Assembly (NCBI RefSeq): GCF_017868775.1
Contig: NZ_CP053381.1
Span: 372,001-436,000 of the forward strand
Origin: Billgrantia sulfidoxydans
GTDB taxonomy: Bacteria > Pseudomonadota > Gammaproteobacteria > Pseudomonadales > Halomonadaceae
DNA: 64,000 bases
Reading direction: 5' to 3'
The stretch's first letter is position 1, and the number at the start of each line of letters is the position of its first letter. Positions 27,829-36,389 of this stretch are shown piece by piece. The notes beneath the pieces are model-generated. The model searched no databases and was not told the DNA's origin. It saw only the letters and a program-made list of their open reading frames with translations. The position numbers were made by a program, and so were the translations under genes.

Positions 27829-27849
27829 GACGTGCTGCAGAGTAATGAC

Positions 27850-27875
27850 AACGCCGCCTGCGGGCGGCGTTCTTG
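27850..27875 (+). terminator. intrinsic terminator of ahcY
   Basis: AACGCCGCC (27850-27858) pairs with GGCGGCGTT (27863-27871) over TGCG, followed by CTTG. Confidence 0.75.
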
Positions 27876-28004
27876 CGACTGGCGTGTGACGTTATGTAGG
27901 GCCGCTTGTGGTGGCGGGTCGCCTTGGCTAGCTTTTGGGTACTTGAGGCGCCGCTGTGACAGCGCGCCTTCGAGTCCCAGCGAACGACCATAGGAGTGAA
28001 CGAG

Positions 28005-28337
28005 ATGGATTTTGGTCACTACAAGTCGTGTATCGAAGCCTGCCATGTCTGTGCCGCTTACTGCGACCGCTGCGCCACTTCGTGTCTGCAGGAGGACGAC
28101 GTCAAGATGATGGCGGAGTGTGTCCGCCTCGATATGCAGTGCGCGCAGATCTGCCGGCTGGCGGCCTCCTTCATGGCCCAGGGTAGCGAATATGCCAAGC
28201 AGCTGTGTCGCCTATGCGCCGACATCTGCCAAGCCTGTGGCGATGAGTGTGCCAAGCACGAGGCCGAGCATTGTCAGGAATGCGCCAAGGCCTGCCATCG
28301 CTGCGCCGAGGAGTGCAGCGCCATGGCGACCCAGTAA
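28005..28337 (+). CDS. Cys-rich four-helix-bundle copper-binding protein (Csp3-like)
   Basis: A 110-residue protein with 19 Cys, mostly spaced CxxC/CxxxC along predicted helices: CIEACHVCAAYCDRCATSC, CVRLDMQCAQIC, CRLCADICQACGDEC and CQECAKACHRCAEEC. This fits the copper-storage Csp family, in which Cys lining the bundle bind many Cu(I) ions. No signal peptide is present, so it is probably the cytosolic Csp3 type. ATG 28005 is favoured over GTG 27996 because AGGAG overlaps the latter. Monocistronic; the next genes are convergent. Confidence 0.85.
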   Translation: MDFGHYKSCIEACHVCAAYCDRCATSCLQEDDVKMMAECVRLDMQCAQICRLAASFMAQGSEYAKQLCRLCADICQACGDECAKHEAEHCQECAKACHRCAEECSAMATQ

Positions 28338-28353
28338 GGACCCTCTGGCGGGG

Positions 28354-28818
28354 TCACTCCTCGACGAAGGCGAGGAAGCGACCCGCCAGCAACACCGCCG
28401 GCCATAGCAGCAGCGACAGCGTGCCGGCCACCAGCAGACGCCGGGGCGTGGCCTGCGCCAGCCCCGGCCCCAGGTTGAGCAGCAGGGCATTGGCGAGGCC
28501 CAGTGCAACCAGCACCAGTTTCAGGCGAAACAGCGGCATGCCGGCGTAGCCGGCGGGATCGGCGAGGAACAGCATGCTCCCCGTGGTCATGGCCAGCACC
28601 AGCCCGACGAGCGCCACCGGCTGCAGCAAGCGGCCCAGCTCCCGCAGCGCCAAGTGTTGGCGCCAGCCCAGCAGGCGCAGGTCGAGCGCGACAATGGCGC
28701 CGATCAGCAGAGCGATGCCGAGCACGTGCAGGGCGTTGATCGCCGCATAGCCCCAGCGCGACAGTCGCATCCATTCGGCGAGGGCCGTGTCGGCAAGCCA
28801 GGCCAGTAGTGCTGCCAC
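28354..28818 (-). CDS. four-helix inner-membrane protein, DUF6644-like
   Basis: 154 residues with hydrophobic helices at about 25-48, 65-85, 94-116 and 128-150. Conserved-looking features are RLSRWGYAAINALHVLGIALLIGAIVALDLRLLG and FRLKLVLVALGLANALLLN, typical of a small membrane family often found next to a small periplasmic DUF6152 protein, as here (28828-29178, 9 bases apart). The role of the pair is unknown. Confidence 0.65.
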   Translation of the reverse strand: MAALLAWLADTALAEWMRLSRWGYAAINALHVLGIALLIGAIVALDLRLLGWRQHLALRELGRLLQPVALVGLVLAMTTGSMLFLADPAGYAGMPLFRLKLVLVALGLANALLLNLGPGLAQATPRRLLVAGTLSLLLWPAVLLAGRFLAFVEE

Positions 28819-28827
28819 GACAAGGGG

Positions 28828-29178
28828 TCAGATTCTGCCGGGATAGAGCACGAAATGCTCGCCGCCGATCCACAGCTGCTCGGCCTTCATCCGCCGTTCG
28901 CCGGAGTGCTCGCCGGAGACGCGCAGCTCCACCCCCTCGGCCAGGTCGCCCTCTGCCAGGCCGGCGCGTTCGTTGCGCCAGGGCTGGCCGACCTCCACCG
29001 TCCAGGTCTCGCCGTCCACGTCCAGCTGCACTTCGCCGTGCGGGTTGCCCAGCCGTACCTGGGTGATCGTGCCTTCGATCTCGATGGTTTCCCCTCCGGT
29101 CCAGCCATGGTGGGCCTGGACGGGGGCAAGAAACAGCAGCATGACGATGGCCAGCAGCCATTTTGCCCGGCAGCGCAT
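28828..29178 (-). CDS. small periplasmic protein, DUF6152-like
   Basis: 116 residues with a signal peptide ending near AHHGW (residue 23). The mature HHGWTGGETIEIEGTITQVRLGNPHGEVQLDVDGETWTVEVG is the family core, a compact beta-rich domain. GAGG lies about 11 bases before the ATG. It is translationally close to the downstream membrane protein, suggesting one complex. The HHxW start suggests metal binding, an inference only. Confidence 0.7.
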   Translation of the reverse strand: MRCRAKWLLAIVMLLFLAPVQAHHGWTGGETIEIEGTITQVRLGNPHGEVQLDVDGETWTVEVGQPWRNERAGLAEGDLAEGVELRVSGEHSGERRMKAEQLWIGGEHFVLYPGRI

Positions 29179-29245
29179 GTTCGGCTCCTCCTGTGCGACC
29201 TCCTTTCAGGCTAGTCCCGCCGTCACGTCCTGCAAGGTCGCCCGC

Positions 29246-30175
29246 TCACAGCCCGGCCAGCGGCATGAGCAGCCCCAGGTAGAGCGGAATCAACAGCGGG
29301 GCGGCCAGAGTGGTGACCAGTACCGCCAGGGCGCCCTTCGCCGGCTGGATGCCGAGCTCCATGGCGACGACCACCACGTTGGCGGCCATCGGTACCACGC
29401 CCAGCAGCAGCAGCGCCAGGGCCAGCTCATCGGCAAGGGGCAATAGCGCTTGCAGCAGCCACACCACGGCCAGCATCATCCACGGCCACAGCAAGTAGCG
29501 GATAGCCACGCAGCCGGCCATGAAGCGCAGGTCGATCTCGCGGATCGCGACCCGGCCCAGGGTCATGCCGATGATCATCATGCCGAGCAGCGTGTAGGTG
29601 GCCGGGAACACCGCCAGGCTCTCCATCAGCGCGTCAGGTGGCGAGATGCCGAGCCCGCTGACCAGCAGTGCGGCGAGAAAGGCGTAGATCAGCGGCAGCC
29701 GCACGATCTTGGCCAGGCTCTCGCGCACCGAGAAGCGGCCGCGCGCGCTGAGGTAGAAGCCCACCGTGAACTCGTAGAGCGTCACGCCGAGGATGCAGAA
29801 GAGATACAGCGTCACCCCTTCGGCAGGCAGCAGGATCATGGCGATCGGCAGGCCGAAGTAGCCGGTATTGCCGGTACCGGAGGAGAAGGCCAGTACGGCG
29901 CTCTCCTGGGGCGACAGGAAGCGCTGCGCCAAGGGGTTGACGACGGCTGCCACCAGGCTTGCGAGCAGGAACAGCGCCAGGGTCAGCAGCAGGTAATGGG
30001 GCGTGGGGCCACCCAGCAGCAGGCCGCGGAAGAAGGTCAGCGGGGCGATGAGGTAGATCAGCAGCGTGGCGATGGGGCGCGGGTCTATCGCCAGCCGCCG
30101 GGCGGCGAGCCAACCCAGGCCGACGAAGGCCAGCAGCGTCCAGAGGGGGCCCAACAGGGCGCCGGGGTCGATCAT
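29246..30175 (-). CDS. AEC-family (auxin efflux carrier-like) permease
   Basis: 309 residues, about ten transmembrane helices. The family pattern ESAVLAFSSGTGNTGYFGLPIAMILLPAEG (about 92-120), with the conserved Gly-Asn near helix 4, and the C-terminal VVPMAANVVVVAMELGIQPAKGALAVLVTTLAAPLLIPLYLGLL are clear. Bacterial members export or exchange small organic acids such as malate. No neighbour hints at the substrate. Confidence 0.85.
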   Translation of the reverse strand: MIDPGALLGPLWTLLAFVGLGWLAARRLAIDPRPIATLLIYLIAPLTFFRGLLLGGPTPHYLLLTLALFLLASLVAAVVNPLAQRFLSPQESAVLAFSSGTGNTGYFGLPIAMILLPAEGVTLYLFCILGVTLYEFTVGFYLSARGRFSVRESLAKIVRLPLIYAFLAALLVSGLGISPPDALMESLAVFPATYTLLGMMIIGMTLGRVAIREIDLRFMAGCVAIRYLLWPWMMLAVVWLLQALLPLADELALALLLLGVVPMAANVVVVAMELGIQPAKGALAVLVTTLAAPLLIPLYLGLLMPLAGL

Positions 30176-30264
30176 CGCTCGTCATTCCATCGCCGAAAGC
30201 CGATATGATGCCTGCCGGCAGGGCGGCTGTCAGCATGGCGTGATCACCCCGGCGCCGCTCGGCG

Positions 30265-30606
30265 TCAGCCGTTGCGACGGCTCGACCTGGCCCGCTCGGC
30301 CTGGTCGTCGATGTTCTCCTTGTGGGCGGTCTTGTCGCGTGCCACCTGGGCGCCGCCTACGGGGGTGGTTTCGCGTCGGGTGTCGATACCGGGCCTCTTG
30401 GCGCTATGCTTCTGGTCGTCGACGTTGGCGTCGGGACGGTAGACGTCGTCCTGGGCGGGCGAGTCTCGCCCCCCCTTGTGTCCTGCTGACTCGTCGGGAG
30501 CGTCGCGCTCGGTCAGGCGCCGTGCCCCCTCGCGCAGGCTCTCGCGCTGCTCTTCGGGAATCTGAGTGCTTTGGCGGTGCGTGCGGTCCTGGCGTGATCG
30601 TTCCAT
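30265..30606 (-). CDS. small hydrophilic hypothetical protein
   Basis: 113 residues, strongly charged and probably disordered (RQDRTHRQSTQIPEEQRESLREGARRLTERDAPDESAGHKGG...). It has no Cys and no hydrophobic segment. GAGGAGAG precedes the ATG at a normal distance, and it lies 26 bases downstream of the PRC-barrel-like gene, so translation is likely. Composition suggests a stress-related protein; no family recognised. Confidence 0.6.
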   Translation of the reverse strand: MERSRQDRTHRQSTQIPEEQRESLREGARRLTERDAPDESAGHKGGRDSPAQDDVYRPDANVDDQKHSAKRPGIDTRRETTPVGGAQVARDKTAHKENIDDQAERARSSRRNG

Positions 30607-30632
30607 GTCACTCTCCTCGTCGAGCTGATGGG

Positions 30633-30944
30633 TCAGCTTCCCTTGCCCTCGTCGCCCAGGGTGAAGGCAGGCGGATCGCTGGCAGGGAAGGTCTCCGCGT
30701 TGGCCTCGTCGAGTTCGCGCTCCTCCTGCTGCGCTTCGGCCTCGCTGGGCGATATCTCGGCATAGCCCGGCTCCAGCATCCAGCGCCGGTCGCGGTAGGC
30801 GATCAGCTGCTTCGGCACCCAGAAGCGGCTGCCGGTCTCGGTGATGATGCCCACTTTCTCGGCATCGCTCACGTCGGCCACCTTGCCGACTTGCTTGCCC
30901 GCGTCATCGAAGACGGTGGTGCCGGTGATGAGATCCTGCGTCAT
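30633..30944 (-). CDS. PRC-barrel-like (DUF2171-type) protein
   Basis: 103 residues. DLITGTTVFDDAGKQVGKVADVSDAEKVGIITETGSRFWVPKQLIAYRDRRWMLEPGYAEI (about 4-64) has the PRC-barrel pattern: a Gly-Lys-x-Val-Gly-Lys-Val turn, then a beta-strand series. A negatively charged C-terminal tail follows. AGGAG lies 8 bases before the ATG. Such proteins are often stress-induced or nucleoid/membrane associated, but no specific role is known. Confidence 0.65.
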   Translation of the reverse strand: MTQDLITGTTVFDDAGKQVGKVADVSDAEKVGIITETGSRFWVPKQLIAYRDRRWMLEPGYAEISPSEAEAQQEERELDEANAETFPASDPPAFTLGDEGKGS

Positions 30945-31297
30945 TGGCGTCTCTCCTCATCCGTTCGATCCCGCCCGGTGCTCTCCCTGCCCGGGCCCGA
31001 AACCCTTCCATTTCAGCGTCGCCGCCACTCGAAGCAGGGTCAATGCGACGGCGGCGACTTTTTGTTAGCAAAGTTGCCTTCGTGCAGCCGTGTGAAGTGG
31101 TCATGTGTCTGGGCGTTGGCCTCGTGGCGCGATCTGCCCGGGCTTCTAACATGACCCAGGCTCATGCAGCAGCGTGAAACTTTTCATTGGTCAGGCGCCA
31201 GCCGGGACGGCAGAATGCAGGGATTCGCAAGCCGAGCGCACGTTCACGCCGCCCCGCGGGCGACGCCGAACGGCGCCTGTTACAGAGAGAGTCATTC
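30945..31297 (+). promoter_or_regulatory. region upstream of metF with an orphan terminator-like hairpin
   Basis: No gene seen. GTCGCCGCC (31018-31026) pairs with GGCGGCGAC (31050-31058) and is followed by TTTTT (31059-31063), a textbook plus-strand terminator with no plus-strand gene ahead of it. It may end a small RNA, or act as an attenuator of the metF transcript. Confidence 0.5.
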
Positions 31298-32152
31298 ATG
31301 AGCACGCCGTACCCGCTGGGCATCAGTTTCGAATTCTTCCCCCCTAACACCGATGCGGGGCGCGAGAAACTGATGGGGGTGCGTGATGCCTTGGCTGAGC
31401 GGAACCCGCGTTTCTTCTCCGTGACCTACGGCGCCGGCGGTTCGACCCAGAGCCGCACGCTGAATACCGTGCGGGCCGTGCGCGAAGCGGGCGTCACCAC
31501 GGCACCGCACCTCTCCTGTATCGGCAGCGAAAAGGCTCAACTGCGTGACCTGCTCGCCCAGTATCGCGAGGAAGGGATCGACAGCCTCGTGGCACTGCGT
31601 GGCGACCTGCCATCCGGCATGGGCGGTATCGGCGAACTGCGCTACGCCAACGAGCTGGTGGAGTTCATTCGCGACGAGACCGGCGACCATTTCGAGATCG
31701 CGGTAGCCGCGTATCCGGAGTCCCATCCCCAGGCGCCGAGCTTCGAGCGCGACCTCGAGAACTTCGCGCGCAAGGTCAAGGCCGGGGCCAACCTGGCCAT
31801 TACCCAGTATTTCTTCTCCGCCGACGCCTACTTCCACTTCGTCGAGCGTGCCCGTGCCCTGGGCGTCGAGGCGCCCATCGTGCCCGGCATCATGCCGATC
31901 ACCAACTACACCAAGCTGGCGCGTTTCTCCGACGCCTGCGGTGCCGAGATCCCGCGCTGGATCCGCAAGCAGCTCGAGGCCTACGGCGACGATAGCGAAG
32001 CCATTGCCAGGTTCGGCACGGAGGTCGTCTCGGGCCTGTGTCAGCGCCTCCTCGAGGGCGGTGCCCCCGGCCTGCACTTCTATACCCTCAACCAGGCCGA
32101 ACCTTGCCTGAAGATCCTCGACAACCTGAATGGCACTCTGGCAGCGCGCTGA
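31298..32152 (+). CDS. metF: methylenetetrahydrofolate reductase
   Basis: FAD enzyme reducing 5,10-methylene-THF to 5-methyl-THF for methionine synthesis. 284 residues. SFEFFPPNTDAGREKLM, FFSVTYGAGGSTQSRTLNTVRAV, APHLSCIGS, LVALRGDLPSGMG, ANLAITQYFFSADAYFHFVERA and GIMPITNYTKLARFSDACGAEIP are family hallmarks. ATG 31298 matches the usual N-terminus; the ribosome site GAGAGA is modest. It completes the methyl cycle with metK and ahcY. Confidence 0.96.
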   Translation: MSTPYPLGISFEFFPPNTDAGREKLMGVRDALAERNPRFFSVTYGAGGSTQSRTLNTVRAVREAGVTTAPHLSCIGSEKAQLRDLLAQYREEGIDSLVALRGDLPSGMGGIGELRYANELVEFIRDETGDHFEIAVAAYPESHPQAPSFERDLENFARKVKAGANLAITQYFFSADAYFHFVERARALGVEAPIVPGIMPITNYTKLARFSDACGAEIPRWIRKQLEAYGDDSEAIARFGTEVVSGLCQRLLEGGAPGLHFYTLNQAEPCLKILDNLNGTLAAR

Positions 32153-32207
32153 ATCTGGGACTAGCCTGTTCCTGCACGTCCATGGAACCCGGAACAGGAG
32201 ACGCTCG

Positions 32208-32744
32208 ATGCGCCATGCCAAATTGACAGGAGTCACTGCAGCCCTGCTGCTCGCCGCGGGAGCCGCTCAGGCCCAGCAGGGGCAGGAGGTCGAGATGAAT
32301 CTGGTGACGGCCGATGGGGTCGAGGATGCCATCGGGACCATCAGCTTCGAAGACACCGACCACGGCCTGTTGCTCACCCCCGACCTGAGCGAGCTGCCTC
32401 CCGGTGTCTACGGTTTCCACGTTCACGAGAACGCCAGCTGCGAGCCGGGGGAGAACGACTCGGGCGAGATGCAGGCCGCCGGCAAGGCCGGCAGCCACTA
32501 CGACCCCGAGGATGCCGGCAGCCACGAAGGGCCCTATGCTGAAGGTCACCTGGGCGATCTGCCGGTGCTGATCGTCGACGAGGACGGTAACGCAACCCTG
32601 CCACTGCTGGCGCCGCGGCTCAGCGCCGAGGACCTCCAGGATCGCAGCCTGATGATCCATGAAGGGGGCGACAACTACTCAGACGAGCCCGAGCCGCTGG
32701 GCGGGGGTGGCAGCCGCATGGCCTGCGGTGTGGTCGAATCCTGA
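32208..32744 (+). CDS. sodC: periplasmic Cu/Zn superoxide dismutase
   Basis: Dismutates superoxide in the periplasm. 178 residues with a signal peptide (about 1-22). Copper ligands appear in GVYGFHVHENASCEP and HEGGDNYSDEP, and bridging/zinc residues in GKAGSHYDPEDAGSHEGPYAEGHLGDLPVLIVDEDG. The disulphide Cys are in ASCEP and MACGVV. CAGGAG lies 7 bases before ATG 32208. Followed by a strong terminator. Confidence 0.94.
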   Translation: MRHAKLTGVTAALLLAAGAAQAQQGQEVEMNLVTADGVEDAIGTISFEDTDHGLLLTPDLSELPPGVYGFHVHENASCEPGENDSGEMQAAGKAGSHYDPEDAGSHEGPYAEGHLGDLPVLIVDEDGNATLPLLAPRLSAEDLQDRSLMIHEGGDNYSDEPEPLGGGGSRMACGVVES

Positions 32745-32778
32745 GCCTTCGGCGGCAGCGGCCGCGAGACCTTGAAGC

Positions 32779-32815
32779 GAGAAGGGCCCCGCCAAGTGGC
32801 GGGGCCCTTCTCGTC
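32779..32815. terminator. bidirectional terminator between sodC and the TRAP-TAXI operon
   Basis: GAGAAGGGCCCCGCC (32779-32793) pairs perfectly with GGCGGGGCCCTTCTC (32798-32812) over AAGT. It lies between convergent genes; the T-tract is short on both sides. Confidence 0.75.
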
Positions 32816-32833
32816 ATGCCAGTGTCGAGCCCA

Positions 32834-35029
32834 TCAACTCGAGGTGACGGGCTTGGCGCCGCCTCCATGCGTGCTGCGCTGGAACAGGAACAGCGACGCA
32901 CCGATGGCGAGACCGACGATATCGGTATAGATGCCGCCATAGATGAGGAATAGCGCGCCGATGAACATCACCAGGCGTATCCAGGCCTTCACCGGGCCGA
33001 AGAACCAGGCCTGGACGGTCGCGGAGAGTAGTACGATGCCCAGCGTCGCGGTGACGCCGACGCGCAGGATCTGCAGCCACGAGCCTTCCATCAGCATGGC
33101 CGGGCTATAGAAGAACATGAACGGCACGATGAAGGCGGCGAGGCCGATCTTGAACGACGCCACGGAAGTGGACATGGCATTGTCGCCGGAGATGCCTGCC
33201 GCGGCGTACGACGCCAGCGCCACCGGGGGCGTGATCGCCGAGACCACCGCAAAGTAGAACACGAAGAAGTGCGCCACCAGGGGCTGAATGCCGATGTTGA
33301 TCAGGCCCGGGGCCACCACCGACGCTGCCACGGCATACGCCGCCGTGGTGGGCATGCCCATCCCCAGCAGGATGCTGATGCACATGGCAAAGAACAGCGC
33401 GAGCAGCTGGCTGACACCGGCCAGGCCGAGCAGCAGCGAAGAGAAGCGCGCGCCGACGCCGGTCAGCGAGATCACCCCGACGATCAGGCCGGCGCAGGCG
33501 CACACGGCGATGATCTGGATCGACATGGTCCCTGCCAGCTGCAGCGCCCGGAGAATCGCCGCCGGGCCCATCTTGTTGGGCGAGATCCAGCTCACCACGG
33601 CCGCCGAGGCGGTGGCCAGGGTGCCGGCGCGGATCACCGAGTAGCCCATGAACAGGGCGGCGATCAGGATGATGATGGGGGCGAACAGGTAGACCTGCTT
33701 GACCAGGCGACGGAACTGCGGAATCTCGTCCTTGCGCATGCCGCGCATGCCCTTGCGGGCGGCCTCGAAGTCCACCATGAAGTAGATCGAAGCGAAGTAG
33801 AGGATGGCCGGGATCAGCGCCGCCACGGCGATCTCGGTATACGGGATGCCGGTCACCTCGGCCATGATGAAGGCACCGGCGCCCATGATCGGCGGCATGA
33901 TCTGCCCGCCGGTCGAGGCGGCAGCCTCGATGGCGCCGGCGCTGCGGCCCGGGTAACCGACCTTCTTCATCAGCGGAATGGTCAGTGAGCCGGTGGAAAC
34001 CACGTTGCCGGCACTGGTGCCGTTGATCATGCCCATCAGACCCGAGGCGAAGATGGCCACCTTGGCCGGGCCGCCGCGGGCGCGGCCGGCGGCGGCGAAG
34101 GCGAAGTTGACGAAGTAGTCGCCGACCTTCGAGGCCTGCAGGAAGGCGGCGAAGATGATGAACAGGATGATGTAGGTCGAGGAGACCGCGGTGGTCGGGC
34201 CGAGGATGCCGGTGTCGGTATAGACCTGGCTGAAGAAGCGGTTAAGCGACAGGCCGGGATAGCCGAGGAAGCCCGGCAGATAGGGGCCTGCCCAGACGTA
34301 GGCGAGGAAGATGGCCGAGATGATGACCAGGGCCAGACCGGCGACGCGGCGCGTCAGCTCGAGAATCAACAGCGAGCCCGCCATGGCCGCCCAGGTGATG
34401 CCGACGGGGGCGAAGGCGGTGCCGGTGGAGGCGCGCAGCGGGGTATTGAACATCACCAGCAGGTAGCCGGCGCTGGCCACGGCACAGACCATCAGCACCA
34501 GATCGGCAGGCGAGAGTTTCTCGCGTACCTGGCGATAGCTCCAGGCAAGCAGAATGCCGCCGACGGTCGCGGCCAGCAGCGGGTAGCCGAAGTGCCAGGT
34601 CTCGACCGCGGGGTCGATGCGCATGGCGCCGCCACGGATTTCCTGATACATCAGGAAGACCTGGACCAGGGCGTAGAGGCCGGGAAGCAGCAGGGCGTAG
34701 CTGGCCCAGGCCAGCCAGGTCGGGGACCGGTCGGTTCCTTCCTCGTTGGCGAAGCGGGTCCCGGCATAGAGGGCGTAGCCGAGGACGAGCGCACCCGCGA
34801 TATGCACGATGCGGAACGACCAGGTTTCCATCGGATAGACGTTCAGCGAGAACAGATGGAAGCCGGAATAGAAGATGGCCAGGGCGGCGATGACCAGCCA
34901 GTGCCAGCCGACGTAGAGCCGACGGTTGGATTCGACGATATCCTCGTCGACCCCTTCGGCGATGGAGTCGGGGGTCTTGACGACCGCCTCCTCGGAAGCC
35001 CCGGGACGGGAATCGGACGTGTTGCTCAT
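32834..35029 (-). CDS. fused TRAP transporter permease (TRAP-TAXI, DctQM-type)
   Basis: 731 residues combining small and large TRAP subunits in one polypeptide, the standard form for TAXI systems. The N-terminal 40 residues are hydrophilic, followed by several helices (small-subunit part), then the DctM-like part with FASGLMGMINGTSAGNVVSTGSLTIPLMKKVGYPGRSAGAIEAAASTGGQIMPPIMGAGAFIMAEVTGIPY and MGMPTTAAYAVAASVVAPGLINIGIQPLVAHFFVFYFAVVSAITPPVALASYAAAGISG. It transports an unknown carboxylate and is downstream of its binding protein by 88 bases. Confidence 0.93.
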   Translation of the reverse strand: MSNTSDSRPGASEEAVVKTPDSIAEGVDEDIVESNRRLYVGWHWLVIAALAIFYSGFHLFSLNVYPMETWSFRIVHIAGALVLGYALYAGTRFANEEGTDRSPTWLAWASYALLLPGLYALVQVFLMYQEIRGGAMRIDPAVETWHFGYPLLAATVGGILLAWSYRQVREKLSPADLVLMVCAVASAGYLLVMFNTPLRASTGTAFAPVGITWAAMAGSLLILELTRRVAGLALVIISAIFLAYVWAGPYLPGFLGYPGLSLNRFFSQVYTDTGILGPTTAVSSTYIILFIIFAAFLQASKVGDYFVNFAFAAAGRARGGPAKVAIFASGLMGMINGTSAGNVVSTGSLTIPLMKKVGYPGRSAGAIEAAASTGGQIMPPIMGAGAFIMAEVTGIPYTEIAVAALIPAILYFASIYFMVDFEAARKGMRGMRKDEIPQFRRLVKQVYLFAPIIILIAALFMGYSVIRAGTLATASAAVVSWISPNKMGPAAILRALQLAGTMSIQIIAVCACAGLIVGVISLTGVGARFSSLLLGLAGVSQLLALFFAMCISILLGMGMPTTAAYAVAASVVAPGLINIGIQPLVAHFFVFYFAVVSAITPPVALASYAAAGISGDNAMSTSVASFKIGLAAFIVPFMFFYSPAMLMEGSWLQILRVGVTATLGIVLLSATVQAWFFGPVKAWIRLVMFIGALFLIYGGIYTDIVGLAIGASLFLFQRSTHGGGAKPVTSS

Positions 35030-35117
35030 GGGGATGTCACCCTCGGGTGTAGTGCTGCTGCTGTATCATGACATGCCCCGCACCGGGCGGTGCGGGGCAT
35101 AGGCCGAGCGAGGCTGC

Positions 35118-36104
35118 TTACTTCTTCAGTGACTCGTCGATCTCGTAGCCGTTTTCCTCATACCAGCGCACGGCACCCGGATGGAACGGCAGCACCTTGT
35201 TGTGCTTCAGGTTCTCGGGCACGCTGTGCTCGGCGCTGCGATGCACGTTGCGCATCTTGTCGTTGTTCTCCATGGTCACCTTGGTGACCTCGTAGACGAA
35301 ATCTTCCGGCAGGTCGCAACGCGCGATGGCGAAGTTCCACATGGAGACGGCACGCGCATCCTCCTGCAGCGTCTCGTAGGTGCTGGCGGGAATCATGAAC
35401 TCGGAAACCGGGAAGGCCTCGATCACTTGCTGCTGCTCTTCCTCGGTGAACTCGATGATGTTCACGTCGGTCTGCACTTCCAACTGGCTGACCGCCGGGA
35501 TCGGAATGCCGGCAGCGAAGGCGATGACGTCAAGCAGGCCATCCTGCAGCTGGCCGCCCAGGTCGTTCCAGCCGCCGTTGCGGCGCTCGAAGTTTACCCC
35601 CAGCTCCTCCAGCATCGCCGGGAAGTAGGTGTCCGACGTGGAGGCTGCAGGACCGAAACCGATCTTGGCGCCGTCGGGGATGTCGGAGATCGACTCGATG
35701 CCGCTGCTCGACAGGGCGGTGATGGAGAACGGCGTCTCGTACATCGGGAACAGCGCACAGACGTTGTCCATCGGCACGCCCGGAGCCAGCGGGCTCTCGC
35801 CTTTCACGGCGTCCGACGCCGGGCCCATGGTGGTCAGGCCGAAGGCCACGTCGCCGCCATGCACCAGCGCCAGGTTCTGGGTCGGGCCGCCGGTCACTTC
35901 GCCGCCGCCGGAGATGTCGAGTTCGTCAGCGATCAGGTTGGCCCAGCCCGAGCCGTAGACGAAATAGGTGCCGCCCTGGCTGGCAGTGCCCACGGTGAAG
36001 TTGCTCGGCCAGTCGGAGCGATCCTGGGCAGAGGCCGAAGCGGCGGCGAGCACAAGGGCGCTGGCCAGCGTGCCGGTGAGCACTTTGGGTGTGACGTTGC
36101 GCAT
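35118..36104 (-). CDS. TAXI-family TRAP solute-binding protein
   Basis: 328 residues. Signal peptide to about residue 26 (ASASAQD). FTVGTASQGGTYFVYGSGWANLIADEL is the TAXI signature (T-x-x-x-G-G-T-Y), with IPDGAKIGFGPAASTSDTYFPAMLEELGVNF and LLDVIAFAAGIPIPAVSQLE in the ligand domain. It works with the fused permease encoded next. Members bind glutamate, 2-oxoglutarate or other acids; the substrate here cannot be told. Confidence 0.92.
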   Translation of the reverse strand: MRNVTPKVLTGTLASALVLAAASASAQDRSDWPSNFTVGTASQGGTYFVYGSGWANLIADELDISGGGEVTGGPTQNLALVHGGDVAFGLTTMGPASDAVKGESPLAPGVPMDNVCALFPMYETPFSITALSSSGIESISDIPDGAKIGFGPAASTSDTYFPAMLEELGVNFERRNGGWNDLGGQLQDGLLDVIAFAAGIPIPAVSQLEVQTDVNIIEFTEEEQQQVIEAFPVSEFMIPASTYETLQEDARAVSMWNFAIARCDLPEDFVYEVTKVTMENNDKMRNVHRSAEHSVPENLKHNKVLPFHPGAVRWYEENGYEIDESLKK

Positions 36105-36355
36105 GGCTATCTCCGTTACATTTGTGGTTATGCATCAGCGGCCTCACGGCACGCTGTTGAACAGTATGGTGCAGAACGAGCCAAGGCGCCGGGCGCCGGG
36201 CTCGCTTATGGCATGATGACATAGCAGGGGCCGTGCCAATTGACTGTTTACCTAGACGCAACAATGCGTTGCCGTTGTTGGTTACGACCAAGGTCGAAGT
36301 CAGGCTCGCAGGCCGGGGCTGGAGTCTCGCACAGACACGCGGGGGCAGTGTGTGG

Positions 36356-36381
36356 AAAACCGCTCACTTCCGAGCGGTTTG
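36356..36381 (-). terminator. terminator of the Na/Pi symporter-like gene
   Basis: AAACCGCTC (36357-36365) pairs with GAGCGGTTT (36372-36380) across a 6-base loop. On the minus strand the hairpin follows the stop codon by about 10 bases and ends in TTTT. Confidence 0.75.
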
Positions 36382-36389
36382 CCGGTGGC

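Noticed and set aside
36105..36389. Possible small gene between the TAXI binding protein and the symporter gene
   Set aside because: Short frames here have no ribosome site or family features; only a terminator is supported.
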